Source: Betaproteobacteria bacterium | GTDB taxonomy: Bacteria > Pseudomonadota > Gammaproteobacteria > Burkholderiales > Burkholderiaceae_C | Length of the DNA stretch: 64,000 bases | Direction: 5' to 3' | Assembly: GCA_016704535.1 (NCBI GenBank) | Contig: JADIZZ010000007.1 | Coordinates: 124,001-188,000, forward strand | Shown here: positions 16,790-26,651 of the stretch, in pieces | How the letters are laid out: every line of letters starts with the position of its first letter | Position numbering within the stretch: position 1 is the first letter of the stretch | Translations under genes and position numbers: made by a program | The notes under the pieces: model-generated | Database searches by the model: none | The model's input: the letters and a program-made list of their open reading frames with translations, nothing else | Told to the model about the DNA's origin: nothing

Positions 16790-19354
16790 CTACGCCTTGC
16801 GCAGTCGGGACTCGAGTTCTTTCGCGACCGTGATGTCCACGAAGGTGATCACCACACCCTGGATGACGTTGGCCAGGGTGCGGTAAGGCATGATGCGCAC
16901 GGTGAACCAGTGCCCGTCGCTGGTGGCGATCTGCTTCTCGGTGAACGCCAGCGTGCGCAGCGTCTCCTTCACGTCGGCATGAAGCTCGGGGTAGATCAGC
17001 GTGCTGGCCAGTTCGCTCAGCGGGCGGCCGATGTCGCTTTCGCGCAGGTGGATGACCCGTGCAATCTGTTCGGTGTAGCGGCGCACGTTGAGATGTTTGT
17101 CGAGGAAGAGCGTGGCGATGTCCGTGCTGTTGAGCAGGTTCTGCATGTCGCTCTGCGCCAGCGCCAGGTCGTCCAGCTTGGTCTGCAGCTCGCCGTTGAT
17201 GGTCTGCAGCTCCTCGTTCATCGACTGCCCCTCTTCCTTGGACGTCGTCAGCTCCTCGTTGGCGGACTGCAGTTCCTCGTTGGTCGACTGAAGTTCCTCA
17301 TTGGCGGCCTGCAGTTCCTCCTGCGATGCACGCATCTCCTGGCGTAGCGCGTTGATTTCCTCCCGTGAGCGCAGCAGTTCTTCCGTGACGCTCGGATCTG
17401 CACTGCTCGAGGACTTCGTTCGACGTCTACGACGGCCTGTCTCGGCCGGCACGTCCCGAAAGACGATCATGGCCATGCCCGCCAGCGACTTGGGCTGAAC
17501 GACCGCCTGCACGGTGATGTCGACCGCGTCGTCGTCGTCGTCGTCGAGCCTCAGGGCGCGCAGTTCGATCGAGGTCTTTTCCTGCAGCGCAGTCCGCAAC
17601 GCGACGGCCAGTTGCGCGCGAATGGCGGGCCTCGCCATCACGTGGATGTTCCAGTTCGCCTTGCCTGCAGCAGGCTCCAGGTAGCGGCCCGTGCGACCGC
17701 TGATGTAGACGATGTCTCCGCCGTCGTTCACCAGCACCGCCGGGGGCGAATGCGACTGCAGCAGCAATTGATCGGCGAGCGCTTGCAGGTTTACGGGGGG
17801 AGTGTTCATATGCGCCACAGGGGCCACCTGCGAGTTGGAACGTGTCGCCTGACGTCGATGGGTCGGGAAGACCACCGCGCCACCGACTCCGCCATCGGCA
17901 TTGTCGCTTCGCCAGTAGAGCCTGGATTGCGGGTCCAGCGGGTGGAACAGCGACTGCGCACGGCCGACGGTTTCCGAGCCGCCCAGCAACAACGCCCCGC
18001 CAGGCCGCAGGCTGTAGTGAAAGAGCGGGATCAGGCGCCTTTGCAGCGCGGCGCCGAAGTAGATCAACAAGTTGCGGCACGACAGGATGTCTAGCCGGGT
18101 GAACGGGGGATCCATGATCACGTCGTGCTGCGCGAAAAGCACCATGTCCCGGACGCGCTTGTCGATCTGATACCCGTCTGGCCGTTCGGAGAAGAACCGC
18201 GCCAACCGTTGCGACGTCAGGGCATGGGCAATAGTCGAGGCGAAGCGACCGGCACGCGCTGCAGCTATCGCGTCGGCGTTGATATCGGTGGCGAAGATCT
18301 GCAGTTCGCGCCTGCCCGCTGCCGGCAATGTGTCGAGCACTTCGATGAAGGCAATGGCCAGCGAATAGGCCTCCTCGCCAGTCGAACAACCGACCACCCA
18401 GGCGCGCATCGGGCCGGAGTGGTCGTCATGCTGCGCCATCAACGCCGGCAGGACTTTGTCCTGAACATCCAGCCATACCGCCGGGTCACGAAAGAACGAG
18501 GTGACGCCGATCAGCATCTCCTTGAACAGCAAGTCCAATTCCTGCGAGTTCGCTCGCAGGAAGTCGGCGTAAGCGGCCATCGAGTCGAGGCCGTGTACGG
18601 CGATGCGCCGGGCAATGCGGCGGACCAGCGTGTTCGACTTGTAGAGCGTCAGATCGTGCCGCGTGTGCTGGTGCAACAACGCAAGAATCGCTTCCAGCGG
18701 AGCTGAGGCGAGTTCGGGAGGTTCGGCAGGTGGCAAGTCGGAGGGGGGCTGGGCACCGACGATGCTCGAGATGCGCCGCGGCATGTCGGCAGGCAAGGCG
18801 ACGATGTCGACAGAGCCAGAAGCGATGGCGCTCCTGGGCATGGAGTCGAACTGCGCCGATTCGGGCTGCTGCGCCAGCGTCAGCCCCCCCTGGGCCTTGA
18901 TCGCCTGCAGGCCCTGGCTGCCGTCCGATCCCATGCCCGACAACACGACGCCGATCGACCGATCGCCGAGTTCACGCGCCAGCGAGCCGAACAGCACGTC
19001 GATCGGCAGCCGCTGTCCACGCGGCTCGGCAGGTTTGGCCAAGTGCAGTGCCCCGGCCAGGATGGTCATTTCGGCATCGGGTGGTATGACATACACCGAG
19101 TCGGGTTCGATCCGCTTGCCTTCGACGGCCTCGTGTACCGGCATCGTGGTGGCGCGTTGCAGCAGTTCTCCGAGCAAGGTCTTGTGGGTCGGGTCCATGT
19201 GCTGGACCACCAGGTAGGCAAAGCCACTCGCCGCCGGAACGTTGGACAGAAACTGTTCTAGCGGGCCGAGCCCTCCGGCTGACGCGCCCAACCCCACGAT
19301 CAAGACGCCAGTCGGCGTCGTGATTCGGGTGGGAAACGAAAGCGCGTCGTCCAT
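16790..19354 (-). CDS. CheB methylesterase - CheR methyltransferase - PAS fusion
   Basis: The 854-residue protein joins three parts. Residues about 17-195 form a CheB methylesterase with the catalytic triad S25 (GASAGG), H52 (VVQHM) and D144 (GMGSDG). Residues about 215-480 form a CheR methyltransferase with the SAM-binding VVGCSTGEEAYSLA motif and the later DILSCRNLLIYF motif. Residues about 640-720 form a heptad coiled coil (repeated NEELQS), followed by a C-terminal PAS domain. No receiver domain precedes CheB. Such fusions modify chemoreceptor-like proteins in non-flagellar signalling; a histidine-kinase module that often follows the PAS domain is absent here. The neighbouring PAS gene completes the unit. 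Confidence 0.92.
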   Translation of the reverse strand: MDDALSFPTRITTPTGVLIVGLGASAGGLGPLEQFLSNVPAASGFAYLVVQHMDPTHKTLLGELLQRATTMPVHEAVEGKRIEPDSVYVIPPDAEMTILAGALHLAKPAEPRGQRLPIDVLFGSLARELGDRSIGVVLSGMGSDGSQGLQAIKAQGGLTLAQQPESAQFDSMPRSAIASGSVDIVALPADMPRRISSIVGAQPPSDLPPAEPPELASAPLEAILALLHQHTRHDLTLYKSNTLVRRIARRIAVHGLDSMAAYADFLRANSQELDLLFKEMLIGVTSFFRDPAVWLDVQDKVLPALMAQHDDHSGPMRAWVVGCSTGEEAYSLAIAFIEVLDTLPAAGRRELQIFATDINADAIAAARAGRFASTIAHALTSQRLARFFSERPDGYQIDKRVRDMVLFAQHDVIMDPPFTRLDILSCRNLLIYFGAALQRRLIPLFHYSLRPGGALLLGGSETVGRAQSLFHPLDPQSRLYWRSDNADGGVGGAVVFPTHRRQATRSNSQVAPVAHMNTPPVNLQALADQLLLQSHSPPAVLVNDGGDIVYISGRTGRYLEPAAGKANWNIHVMARPAIRAQLAVALRTALQEKTSIELRALRLDDDDDDAVDITVQAVVQPKSLAGMAMIVFRDVPAETGRRRRRTKSSSSADPSVTEELLRSREEINALRQEMRASQEELQAANEELQSTNEELQSANEELTTSKEEGQSMNEELQTINGELQTKLDDLALAQSDMQNLLNSTDIATLFLDKHLNVRRYTEQIARVIHLRESDIGRPLSELASTLIYPELHADVKETLRTLAFTEKQIATSDGHWFTVRIMPYRTLANVIQGVVITFVDITVAKELESRLRKA

Positions 19355-19449
19355 GCTTGAGTATGCGTGTGGCCGACCCTCGCCCGGTGCGATGGTGCGC
19401 TTCGTGGTCGACAGAGCCGACGTCTGTCACCGATCTGCGGAGCCGCCCC

Positions 19450-20157
19450 TCAGGGCTGCAGGAACCCGGCGCCCAGGTGCCCCACCTTCACGTAGATCAG
19501 CGCTCCTTCTGGCCCGGTGTAGGGCGCATGGCGGCTCCAGCGCGGGCTGCGCAGCCAGGTGCCCGCGGGGTATGCGCCGCCCTCGTCGCGGAACACACCG
19601 TCCAGCACCAGGATCTCTTCGCCGCCAGGGTGGCTGTGCGGGTTGAACACGGTGTCCGGCGCCCAGCGCACCAGCGCGGTGTCGATGCCGTCGTGGCCGT
19701 GCAGCGGCAGCACCTTCAGCCCGGGCACGAGGCCCTGGCGCCAGCCGCCATCGCGAGTGTCGATGCGCACGGCCGCCGTGTCGCCTGGCGTGAATTGCCA
19801 CAGTTTGACGAAGAGCACGCAGCCATCGCGAGAGTACGGCGCGTGCGCGCTGTCGGGCGGGTTGCGCAGGTAGGTGCCGACGGTGTGGTCGCCAGTCTCG
19901 TCGCTGAAGGTGCCCTCCAGCACCAGGATTTCCTCGCCGCCGCCATGCACGTGGCGCTCGAAGCGTGAGCCGGGGGTGTAGCGCACGATGCTCGTGGCGC
20001 GCGCCACCTCGCCGCCCACGCGGTCGAGCAGGCGGCGTTCGACCCCGGGGTGGGGCGACGCCAACCAGGGCGCGTCGGCCGTGCGCACGACGACGCGCGA
20101 GTCGAAGTCATCGTTGAAGTTCGACGTTGGGGCAGCGTGCTCCAGTTCGGGGGACAT
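19450..20157 (-). CDS. Double-cupin (ChrR-like) protein
   Basis: From the ATG at 20157 the product is 235 residues with two cupin barrels in tandem. Each has the metal-site pattern: first RFERHVHGGGEEILVLEG, later FNPHSHPGGEEILVLDG, each followed by a G-T-x-L-R-x-P-x-x-S-x-H-A-P-Y segment with the fourth ligand. This matches the ChrR anti-sigma cupin domain but lacks the N-terminal zinc anti-sigma region, so it is more likely a stand-alone metal-binding cupin. An upstream ATG at 20166 is also possible. It is divergent from the chromate transporter gene, sharing a 167-base promoter region. Confidence 0.8.
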   Translation of the reverse strand: MSPELEHAAPTSNFNDDFDSRVVVRTADAPWLASPHPGVERRLLDRVGGEVARATSIVRYTPGSRFERHVHGGGEEILVLEGTFSDETGDHTVGTYLRNPPDSAHAPYSRDGCVLFVKLWQFTPGDTAAVRIDTRDGGWRQGLVPGLKVLPLHGHDGIDTALVRWAPDTVFNPHSHPGGEEILVLDGVFRDEGGAYPAGTWLRSPRWSRHAPYTGPEGALIYVKVGHLGAGFLQP

Positions 20158-20324
20158 GGCAACCATCCAGAAGTGTGTTGAATCGCTGGATTCTGGCCAC
20201 TGCGGTCGTGCGCCGCAGGCGCGGGTTGTTGCCGGCGGTGGCAAACGGCGTCCGCACGTGCCGACCTGCCGGATCGGTTGCCGTCCCTACACTCGGTCAT
20301 CAGCCTTCTTCGTGCTCGCACCTG

Positions 20325-21527
20325 ATGCCGTCCCTGACCCGTTCGCCCTGGCACATCCTTTGGGTTTTCATGCGCCTGGGCTTGACCTCATTCGGCGGCC
20401 CGGTGGCGCACCTGGGGTACTTTCGCACCGAGTTCGTCGAACGCCGGCGCTGGCTGGACGACCGCAGCTACGCCGATCTGGTGGCGCTGTGCCAGTTCCT
20501 GCCCGGCCCGGCCAGCAGCCAAGTGGGCATGGCCGTCGGCCTGGCGCGTGGGGGCTGGGCGGGCATGTTGGCCGCGTGGGTCGGCTTCACGCTGCCCTCG
20601 GCGCTGGCGCTGATCGTCTTCGCGCAGCTGCTGCAGCAGGGCATGCTGGCGGGCGCGGCTGGGGCGCTGCACGGGCTGAAGGTGGTGGCGGTGGCGGTGG
20701 TGGCGCAGGCCGTCTGGGGCATGGGCAAGGTGCTGTGCCCCGATAGGCCACGCGTTGCGTTGGCCGTGCTGGCGGCCGCGTTGACGCTGCTGTTGCCAGT
20801 GGCGTCGGCGCAGGTGGGCGCCATCGTCGTGTGCGGGGTGCTCGGCCGCTTGTGGCTGCACCTGCCGGGGCAGCAAGCCGTCGTCCACCTGCCGCATCGG
20901 GTGTCACGGCGCGCCGGGGGCGTGGCGTTGATCTTGTTCGCGCTGCTGCTGCTGGGCCTGCCGCTGCTCGTGGCCGCCACGGATTCGCCGCTGGTGGCCA
21001 CGCTGGACGCGTTCTACCGCGCCGGCGCACTGGTCTTCGGCGGGGGCCATGTCGTGCTGCCGCTGTTGCAGACCGCAGTGGTGCCGGGCGGCGCGGTGAG
21101 CAGCACCGACTTCCTGGCCGGCTACGGCGCCGCGCAAGCCGTGCCGGGGCCGCTCTTCACGTTTGCAGCCTACCTGGGTGCGGTGATGCGCCCCGAAGTC
21201 AGCGGGCTCGGTGGTTGGGCTGGTGGCCTGGTCTGTCTGGTGGCGATCTTTCTGCCAGCTGCGCTGCTGGTGGTGGGGGCGCTGCCTTTCTGGGATGCAT
21301 GGCGTCAGCGGTCGGCCGTGCAGTCAGCGCTGGCGGGTGTGAATGCGGGCGTCGTCGGCATTCTGCTGGCCGCGCTGGTGCATCCCGTGGCCACCAGCGC
21401 CCTGCTCAGTCTGACCGACGCTGCCCTGGCGGCGGCTGCGGTGTTGTTGTTGGTAGGGTTGCGTTGGCCGCCGCTGGTGGTGGTGGCGCTGGCGGCGCTG
21501 ACGGGCTGGGGTCTGGTGCCGCTGTAA
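20325..21527 (+). CDS. chrA: Chromate transporter ChrA
   Basis: The 400-residue integral membrane protein is of the long-chain CHR type, made of two homologous CHR halves. The first half has FMRLGLTSFGGPVAHLGYF and ALCQFLPGPASSQVGMAVG, the second FYRAGALVFGGGHVVLPLL and AAQAVPGPLFTFAAYLG, the paired signatures of the family. It exports chromate from the cytoplasm; in some bacteria relatives also move sulfate. I chose the ATG at 20325 because family similarity begins there; the frame is open upstream to 20127 but with low-quality sequence. A double-cupin gene is divergent. The 142 bases downstream (21528-21669) hold nothing recognisable. Confidence 0.9.
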   Translation: MPSLTRSPWHILWVFMRLGLTSFGGPVAHLGYFRTEFVERRRWLDDRSYADLVALCQFLPGPASSQVGMAVGLARGGWAGMLAAWVGFTLPSALALIVFAQLLQQGMLAGAAGALHGLKVVAVAVVAQAVWGMGKVLCPDRPRVALAVLAAALTLLLPVASAQVGAIVVCGVLGRLWLHLPGQQAVVHLPHRVSRRAGGVALILFALLLLGLPLLVAATDSPLVATLDAFYRAGALVFGGGHVVLPLLQTAVVPGGAVSSTDFLAGYGAAQAVPGPLFTFAAYLGAVMRPEVSGLGGWAGGLVCLVAIFLPAALLVVGALPFWDAWRQRSAVQSALAGVNAGVVGILLAALVHPVATSALLSLTDAALAAAAVLLLVGLRWPPLVVVALAALTGWGLVPL

Positions 21528-21669
21528 GGCCCGGTGGCGGTGCTGCGGTCGTGTTCTTCGTTGTGCGATGGAGTCAAGGCAGTGGCGGCGGCGTATGGGC
21601 GTCGTACGGTTGACCGGCGGCGCCAAGCTTGGGTGGTTTCCGCACCCTGAGTAGGTAGCCCGCTGGCCG

Positions 21670-22065
21670 TCAGTCGGGTTCGGCCGGCGCGGCGGGCGCA
21701 GCGACGAAGGGTGCGTGCGCCTGCATCTGGCGCTCGTACTGCCGCGCCAGCGTGCCGCACACCAGGTCGCACAGCGCGTAGACCGAGGTGTCGGCGATGG
21801 AGTAGTAGGCGCTGTTGCCGCGGCTTTCGCGCTGCACCAGGCCGTGCTGCGTCAGCAGGCTGAGGTGGCGCGACACGTTGGCCGAACTGAAGCCGCAGAG
21901 TTGCGCCAGCTCACCCACGCTGCGCTCGCGCTGGCGCAGCATGTTCAGGATGCGCAGCCGCGTCGGTTCGGACAACGCCTGGAAGTAGGCCGCGACCTGC
22001 GTCAACGCTTCGTCGGGCAGGTTTTGCATGGTGCTGCAGCTGGGGAGAGTGTCTGGGGTCGTCAT
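21670..22065 (-). CDS. ArsR-family transcriptional regulator
   Basis: The product (131 residues from the ATG at 22065, or 136 from an ATG at 22080) is an ArsR/SmtB winged helix repressor: FQALSEPTRLRILNMLRQ, a recognition segment CGFSSANVSRHLSLLTQHGLV and the beta wing RGNSAYYSI. Cysteines at the LCGFSS site and at two positions in the last helix (ALCDLVCGTL) could sense metals or reactive sulfur. It is divergent from the RND efflux operon, so it probably represses that operon and itself through the AT-rich spacer. Confidence 0.88.
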   Translation of the reverse strand: MTTPDTLPSCSTMQNLPDEALTQVAAYFQALSEPTRLRILNMLRQRERSVGELAQLCGFSSANVSRHLSLLTQHGLVQRESRGNSAYYSIADTSVYALCDLVCGTLARQYERQMQAHAPFVAAPAAPAEPD

Positions 22066-22084
22066 GATGCCTCGTTTCACGACT

Positions 22085-22150
22085 GATTGCGTAAGATTGT
22101 ATTTGACTAATTAGCTGTGCGCGCAAATAATATGAGACATTCAATGATCT
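22085..22150. promoter_or_regulatory. Divergent AT-rich promoter/operator, arsR and RND operon
   Basis: Within a GC-rich neighbourhood this spacer is distinctly AT-rich. It contains the palindrome CTAATTAG (about 22104-22112) and the near-repeat AAATAATATGAGACATTCAA. ArsR-type repressors bind such dyads. It is the only plausible promoter region for both the regulator and the adaptor gene at 22200. Confidence 0.5.
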
Positions 22151-22199
22151 GGTGTCGCGCTCGCACCCGCCGCGCGGCACGCGCTCGAAGGAAGTCCTG

Positions 22200-23285
22200 A
22201 TGCGATCCGCCTTGTCCCACTTTCCGTTCCGGTCGGCCGTGCTGGCGGCTTTCGTGCTGGCCGCGCCGGCCTGGCTGGCCGCCGCCGAACTGCCCAGCGT
22301 GACGGTGCAGGCCCGCACCGACGCCACCACGCTGGGTTTCGACGGTGTCGTCGAAGCCGTGCGCCAGACCGTGGTGGCCTCGCAGGTGGCCGGCGCCATC
22401 GTCAAGCTCGACGTACAGGTGGGCGACCGCGTGCGCGCCGGTCAGGTGCTGCTGCGCATCGACGCCCGCGCAGCCGAACAGAACGCCGCCGCCAGCGATG
22501 CCCAGGTGCGTGCGGCACGTGCTGCACTCGACGTCGCCACCAAGGACTTCCAGCGCCAGCAGCAGCTGTTCCAGCAGAACTACATCAGCGCCGCCGCGCT
22601 CGATCGCGCCGACTCGGCCTTCAAGGCCACGCAGGCGCAGTTGCAGGCGCAGATCGCGCAGGCGGGCGCCGCCCGCACGCAGAGCGGCTTTCACGTCGTC
22701 ACCGCCCCCTTCGCGGGTGTGGTCAGCGAGGTGCCTGTGCAGCTGGGCGACATGGCCATGCCCGGCCGTGCGCTGGCCACCGTCTACGACCCCGCCGCGC
22801 TGCGCATCACCGCCTCCGTGCCGCAGACGGTGGCCCAGCGCCTGGTCGCTGGCCAGATGCCGCGCGCCGAGCTGCCCGGCCTGCCGGCCGCCAGCGCCTG
22901 GGTGACGCCGCTGCGCCTGCAGCAGCTGCCGACGGTGGACGCGGCCACGCTCAGCGTGCAGTTGCGTGCCGAGCTGCCACCGGCGCTGGCCGGCGTGGTG
23001 CCGGGCATGTTCGCGCGGCTCTGGCTGCCGGTTTCAGGGGCCGCCGGTGCCGGCAGCGCCACGGCCGGCGGGGCCGCGAGCGCCGCAGGCCTGTCCGTGC
23101 CGCAGCAGGCCGTCGTGCGCCGCGCGGAGCTCACCGCCGTCTATGTGCTTGACGCCGCAGGCAAACCCACGCTGCGCCAGGTGCACCTGGGCCGCAGCCA
23201 GGGCGACCAGGTCGAGGTGCTGGCCGGGCTGATGGCCGGTGAACGAGTGACCACCGCCCCGCAAGCCGCCGCCCGCGTGCGCTGA
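22200..23285 (+). CDS. RND efflux periplasmic adaptor subunit
   Basis: The 361-residue protein is a membrane-fusion protein of the HlyD/AcrA type. It has a signal peptide (residues 1-28), a split lipoyl/barrel-sandwich domain (VVASQVAGAIVKLDVQVGDRVRAGQVLLRID and FHVVTAPFAGVVSEVPVQLGD), an intervening helical hairpin (KDFQRQQQLFQQNYIS) and a beta-barrel end. It links the inner-membrane pump to an outer-membrane channel. The ATG at 22200 is preceded by GAAGGA; a GTG at 22152 is less likely. The next gene starts 8 bases later, so this is one operon. No outer-membrane TolC-type gene is nearby. Confidence 0.9.
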   Translation: MRSALSHFPFRSAVLAAFVLAAPAWLAAAELPSVTVQARTDATTLGFDGVVEAVRQTVVASQVAGAIVKLDVQVGDRVRAGQVLLRIDARAAEQNAAASDAQVRAARAALDVATKDFQRQQQLFQQNYISAAALDRADSAFKATQAQLQAQIAQAGAARTQSGFHVVTAPFAGVVSEVPVQLGDMAMPGRALATVYDPAALRITASVPQTVAQRLVAGQMPRAELPGLPAASAWVTPLRLQQLPTVDAATLSVQLRAELPPALAGVVPGMFARLWLPVSGAAGAGSATAGGAASAAGLSVPQQAVVRRAELTAVYVLDAAGKPTLRQVHLGRSQGDQVEVLAGLMAGERVTTAPQAAARVR

Positions 23286-23293
23286 ACGCTGCC

Positions 23294-26200
23294 ATGACCA
23301 CGCCTTCGACTTCCCGGCCGACCCCGCCCGCCAGGCCCGAGGCCCCGATGGGCGTCTCGGGCCGCATCGCGGCTTACTTCCAGCGCGCGCAGATCACGCC
23401 GCTGCTGGCGCTGGTTGCGCTGCTGCTCGGACTCTTTGCCGTCGGCGTGACCCCGCGCGAGGAAGAGCCGCAGATCAACGTCACGATGGCCAACGTGCTG
23501 ATCCCCTTCCCCGGGGCCTCTGTGCGCGACGTCGAACAGATGGTGGCCGGCCCCGCCGAGCAGGTGCTTTCGCAGATCTCGGGCATCGAGCACATCACCT
23601 CGGTGTCGCGCCCGGGCATGGCCGTCATCACCGTGCAATACAAGGTGGGCGTGCCGCGCACCGAGGCCCTGGTGCGCCTGTACGACACCGTCAACTCGAA
23701 CGCCGACTGGCTGCCCCGGGGCCTGGGCGTGGGCCAGCCGCTCATCAAGCCCAAGGGCATCGACGACGTGCCCATCGTCACGCTGACACTCTTCGCCAAG
23801 GGCGAGCCGGGCGCCGCGCTGTCGGGTCCCTTCGACCTGGAACGCGTGGCGCACAGCATGGAAGCCGAACTCAAGCGGGTGCCGGGCACGCGCGAGGTGG
23901 TGACCCTCGGCGGCCCGGGCCGCGCAGTGATGGTCGAGATCGACCCCACGCGCATGGCCGCCGTGGGCGTGACCGTGGCCGACCTGCGCCAGGCGCTGCA
24001 GTCGGCCAACCTCGGATTGCCCGTGGGTGAACTGATCGCCGGCAACAGGGCGGTGGCACTGGAGGCCGGCCCCTTCCTGCAGCAGGCCAGCGAGGTCGGC
24101 GACCTGGTGGTGGGTGTGCGCAACGCCAAGCCCGTGTTCCTGCGCGAAGTAGCCACGGTGCGCGACGGTGCGCTACCGGCGCAGCGCTACGTATGGCACG
24201 GCGTGGCCGGCAAGGACGGCGCCCCGGCCAGCGACCACCCCGCGGTCACCATCGCGGTGACGAAGAAGGCCGGCGAGAACGCCATCGACGTGGCCGACGC
24301 CGTGATGGCGCGCGTGGCCGTGCTGCGCAACACCGTGATCCCCGGCGACGTCGACGTGGCCGAGACACGCAACTACGGCGCCAGCGCCAACGACAAGGCG
24401 CAGAAACTGATCCAGAAGCTGCTCTTCGCCACCGCGTCGGTGGTGGCGCTGGTGTTCTTCGCGCTCGGCCGGCGCGAGGCCGCCATCGTCGGCACCGCGG
24501 TCATCCTGACGCTGACGGTGACGCTGTTTGCGTCCTGGGCCTGGGGTTTCACGCTCAACCGCGTGTCGCTTTTCGCGCTGATCTTCTCCATCGGCATCCT
24601 GGTCGACGACGCCATCGTCGTGGTGGAAAACATCCACCGCCACCAGCACCACCACCCCGGGCGTTCGCTGCTGCAGATCATCCCCGCCGCGGTGGACGAG
24701 GTGGGCGGGCCCACCATCCTGGCCACGCTGACGGTGATCGCGGCGCTGCTGCCGATGGCCTTCGTGAGCGGGCTGATGGGCCCCTACATGAGCCCGATCC
24801 CGATCAACGCCAGCATGGGCATGCTGCTGTCGCTGGCCATCGCCTTCGTCGTCACGCCCTGGCTGGCGCGGCTGTGGATGAAGCACGTGCCGGCGCCGGT
24901 GGCCGGCGAACATGCCGTGCACGATGGCGGCAAGGGCATGGCCGGCAAGCTCGGGCCCTGGGCCGAGCGCATCTTCCGCCCGCTGCTCGACGAACAGCGC
25001 GGTGGCCGCAACCGCGGCCTGCTGGGCCTGGGTGTGGCGGCGCTGATCGCGCTGTCGGTGCTGCTGCCGGTACTCGGTCTCGTGCAGTTGAAGATGCTGC
25101 CCTTCGACAACAAGTCCGAGTTCCAGGTCATCGTCGACATGCCTGCCGGCACGCCGGTGGAGCACACCGCGGCCACGCTGCGTGCCCTGGGCGACCACCT
25201 GCTTACCGTACCCGAGGTGACGGACTACCAAGCTTACGCCGGCACCGCGGCGCCCATCAACTTCAACGGCCTGGTGCGCCAGTACTACCTGCGCGCCGGT
25301 GGCGAGGCGGGTGACCTGCAGGTCAACCTGGTCGACAAGCACCAGCGCGACGCGCAGAGCCACGCCGTGGCCATGCGTGTGCGGCCCGAGTTGCAGAAGA
25401 TCGGCGCGCGCTTCGGTGCCAACGTGAAGATCGTCGAGGTGCCACCCGGGCCGCCGGTGCTGTCGCCCATCGTGGCCGAGATCTACGGCCCCGACGCCGA
25501 AGGCCGTCGCCAGGTGGCCAAGGCTGTGCGCGCGGTGTTCGAGAAACAGCCGGGTGTCGTCGACGTCGACGACAGCAGCATCGCCGCGGCGCCGAAGACG
25601 CTGCTGCTGGTGGACCGCCGCAAGGCTGCGATGCTGGGCGTGCCGCAGCAGGCCATCGTCACCACGCTGGCCGCCGGCCTGGGTGGCGAGGGCGTGGCCT
25701 ACCTGCACGACGGGTCGAAGTTCCCGGCGCCCGCGGTGCTGCAGTTGCCGCCCGACAGACACGGCGAACTGGCCACGCTGCTGCAGCTGGCGGTGCGCTC
25801 GGCCGGCGGCGCGCTGGTGCCGATCCGCGAGCTGGTCACCGTCAGCGACACGCTGCGCGAGCAGCCGGCGTACCACAAGGACCTGCTGCCGGTGAACTTC
25901 GTCGTCGCCGACATGGCCGGCGCCGTCGACAGCCCGCTCTACGGCGTGTTCGCGATGCGCGGCGAGATCGCCAAGATCGCCACGCCCGGCGGCGGCACGC
26001 TGCAGGAGCGATTCATCAGCCAGCCCGACGACCAGCTGCGCGACTACACGCTGAAGTGGGACGGCGAGTCGCAGATCACCTACGAGACCTTCCGCGACAT
26101 GGGCGCGGCCTACGCGGTGGGCCTGGTGCTGATCTACCTGCTGGTGGTGGCGCAGTTCGGCAGCTACCTCACGCCGCTGATCATCATGGCGCCCATCCCG

Positions 26201-26611
26201 CTGACCATCATCGGCGTCATGCCCGGCCACGCGCTGCTGCACGCGCAGTACACGGCCACCAGCATGATCGGCATGATCGCGCTGGCCGGCATCATCGTAC
26301 GCAACTCCATCCTGCTGGTCGACTTCATCAACCTGCAGGTGCGCCAGGGTGTCGAGTTCAAGCGTGCCATCGTGCACTCGGCCGTCACGCGCGCGCAGCC
26401 CATCGTGCTGACCGGGCTGGCGGCGATGCTGGGCGCGTTCTTCATCCTCGACGACCCCATCTTCAACGGCCTGGCGATCTCGCTGATCTTCGGCATCTTC
26501 GTCAGCACCTTGCTGACGCTGGTGGTGATCCCGGTGCTGTATTACGCCGCCTACCGCAAGCGCCTGCACGCCATCACCGGTGTCGACGACGGCGAGCCCG
26601 CGGCGGCATGA
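23294..26611 (+). CDS. RND-family efflux transporter permease
   Basis: The 1,105-residue protein is a full RND pump: an N-terminal membrane helix (ITPLLALVALLLGLFAVG), two large periplasmic loops and twelve predicted membrane helices. It carries the family motif GILVDDAIVVVENIHRH in the fourth helix region with the proton-relay aspartates. The early EEEPQINVTMANV segment is typical of the heavy-metal/hydrophobe RND subgroup found in ArsR-controlled operons. Substrate not predictable. It is in an operon with the adaptor upstream, and with a DUF2892 protein and a methyltransferase downstream. Confidence 0.92.
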   Translation: MTTPSTSRPTPPARPEAPMGVSGRIAAYFQRAQITPLLALVALLLGLFAVGVTPREEEPQINVTMANVLIPFPGASVRDVEQMVAGPAEQVLSQISGIEHITSVSRPGMAVITVQYKVGVPRTEALVRLYDTVNSNADWLPRGLGVGQPLIKPKGIDDVPIVTLTLFAKGEPGAALSGPFDLERVAHSMEAELKRVPGTREVVTLGGPGRAVMVEIDPTRMAAVGVTVADLRQALQSANLGLPVGELIAGNRAVALEAGPFLQQASEVGDLVVGVRNAKPVFLREVATVRDGALPAQRYVWHGVAGKDGAPASDHPAVTIAVTKKAGENAIDVADAVMARVAVLRNTVIPGDVDVAETRNYGASANDKAQKLIQKLLFATASVVALVFFALGRREAAIVGTAVILTLTVTLFASWAWGFTLNRVSLFALIFSIGILVDDAIVVVENIHRHQHHHPGRSLLQIIPAAVDEVGGPTILATLTVIAALLPMAFVSGLMGPYMSPIPINASMGMLLSLAIAFVVTPWLARLWMKHVPAPVAGEHAVHDGGKGMAGKLGPWAERIFRPLLDEQRGGRNRGLLGLGVAALIALSVLLPVLGLVQLKMLPFDNKSEFQVIVDMPAGTPVEHTAATLRALGDHLLTVPEVTDYQAYAGTAAPINFNGLVRQYYLRAGGEAGDLQVNLVDKHQRDAQSHAVAMRVRPELQKIGARFGANVKIVEVPPGPPVLSPIVAEIYGPDAEGRRQVAKAVRAVFEKQPGVVDVDDSSIAAAPKTLLLVDRRKAAMLGVPQQAIVTTLAAGLGGEGVAYLHDGSKFPAPAVLQLPPDRHGELATLLQLAVRSAGGALVPIRELVTVSDTLREQPAYHKDLLPVNFVVADMAGAVDSPLYGVFAMRGEIAKIATPGGGTLQERFISQPDDQLRDYTLKWDGESQITYETFRDMGAAYAVGLVLIYLLVVAQFGSYLTPLIIMAPIPLTIIGVMPGHALLHAQYTATSMIGMIALAGIIVRNSILLVDFINLQVRQGVEFKRAIVHSAVTRAQPIVLTGLAAMLGAFFILDDPIFNGLAISLIFGIFVSTLLTLVVIPVLYYAAYRKRLHAITGVDDGEPAAA

Positions 26612-26651
26612 ACCCCTTTCGCTTCCACTTCAGCCCTCTAGGAGAACTTCC

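Noticed and set aside
24173..26569. A long minus-strand frame opposite the RND pump
   Set aside because: Histidine/glutamine/arginine-rich antisense shadow of a clear RND protein.
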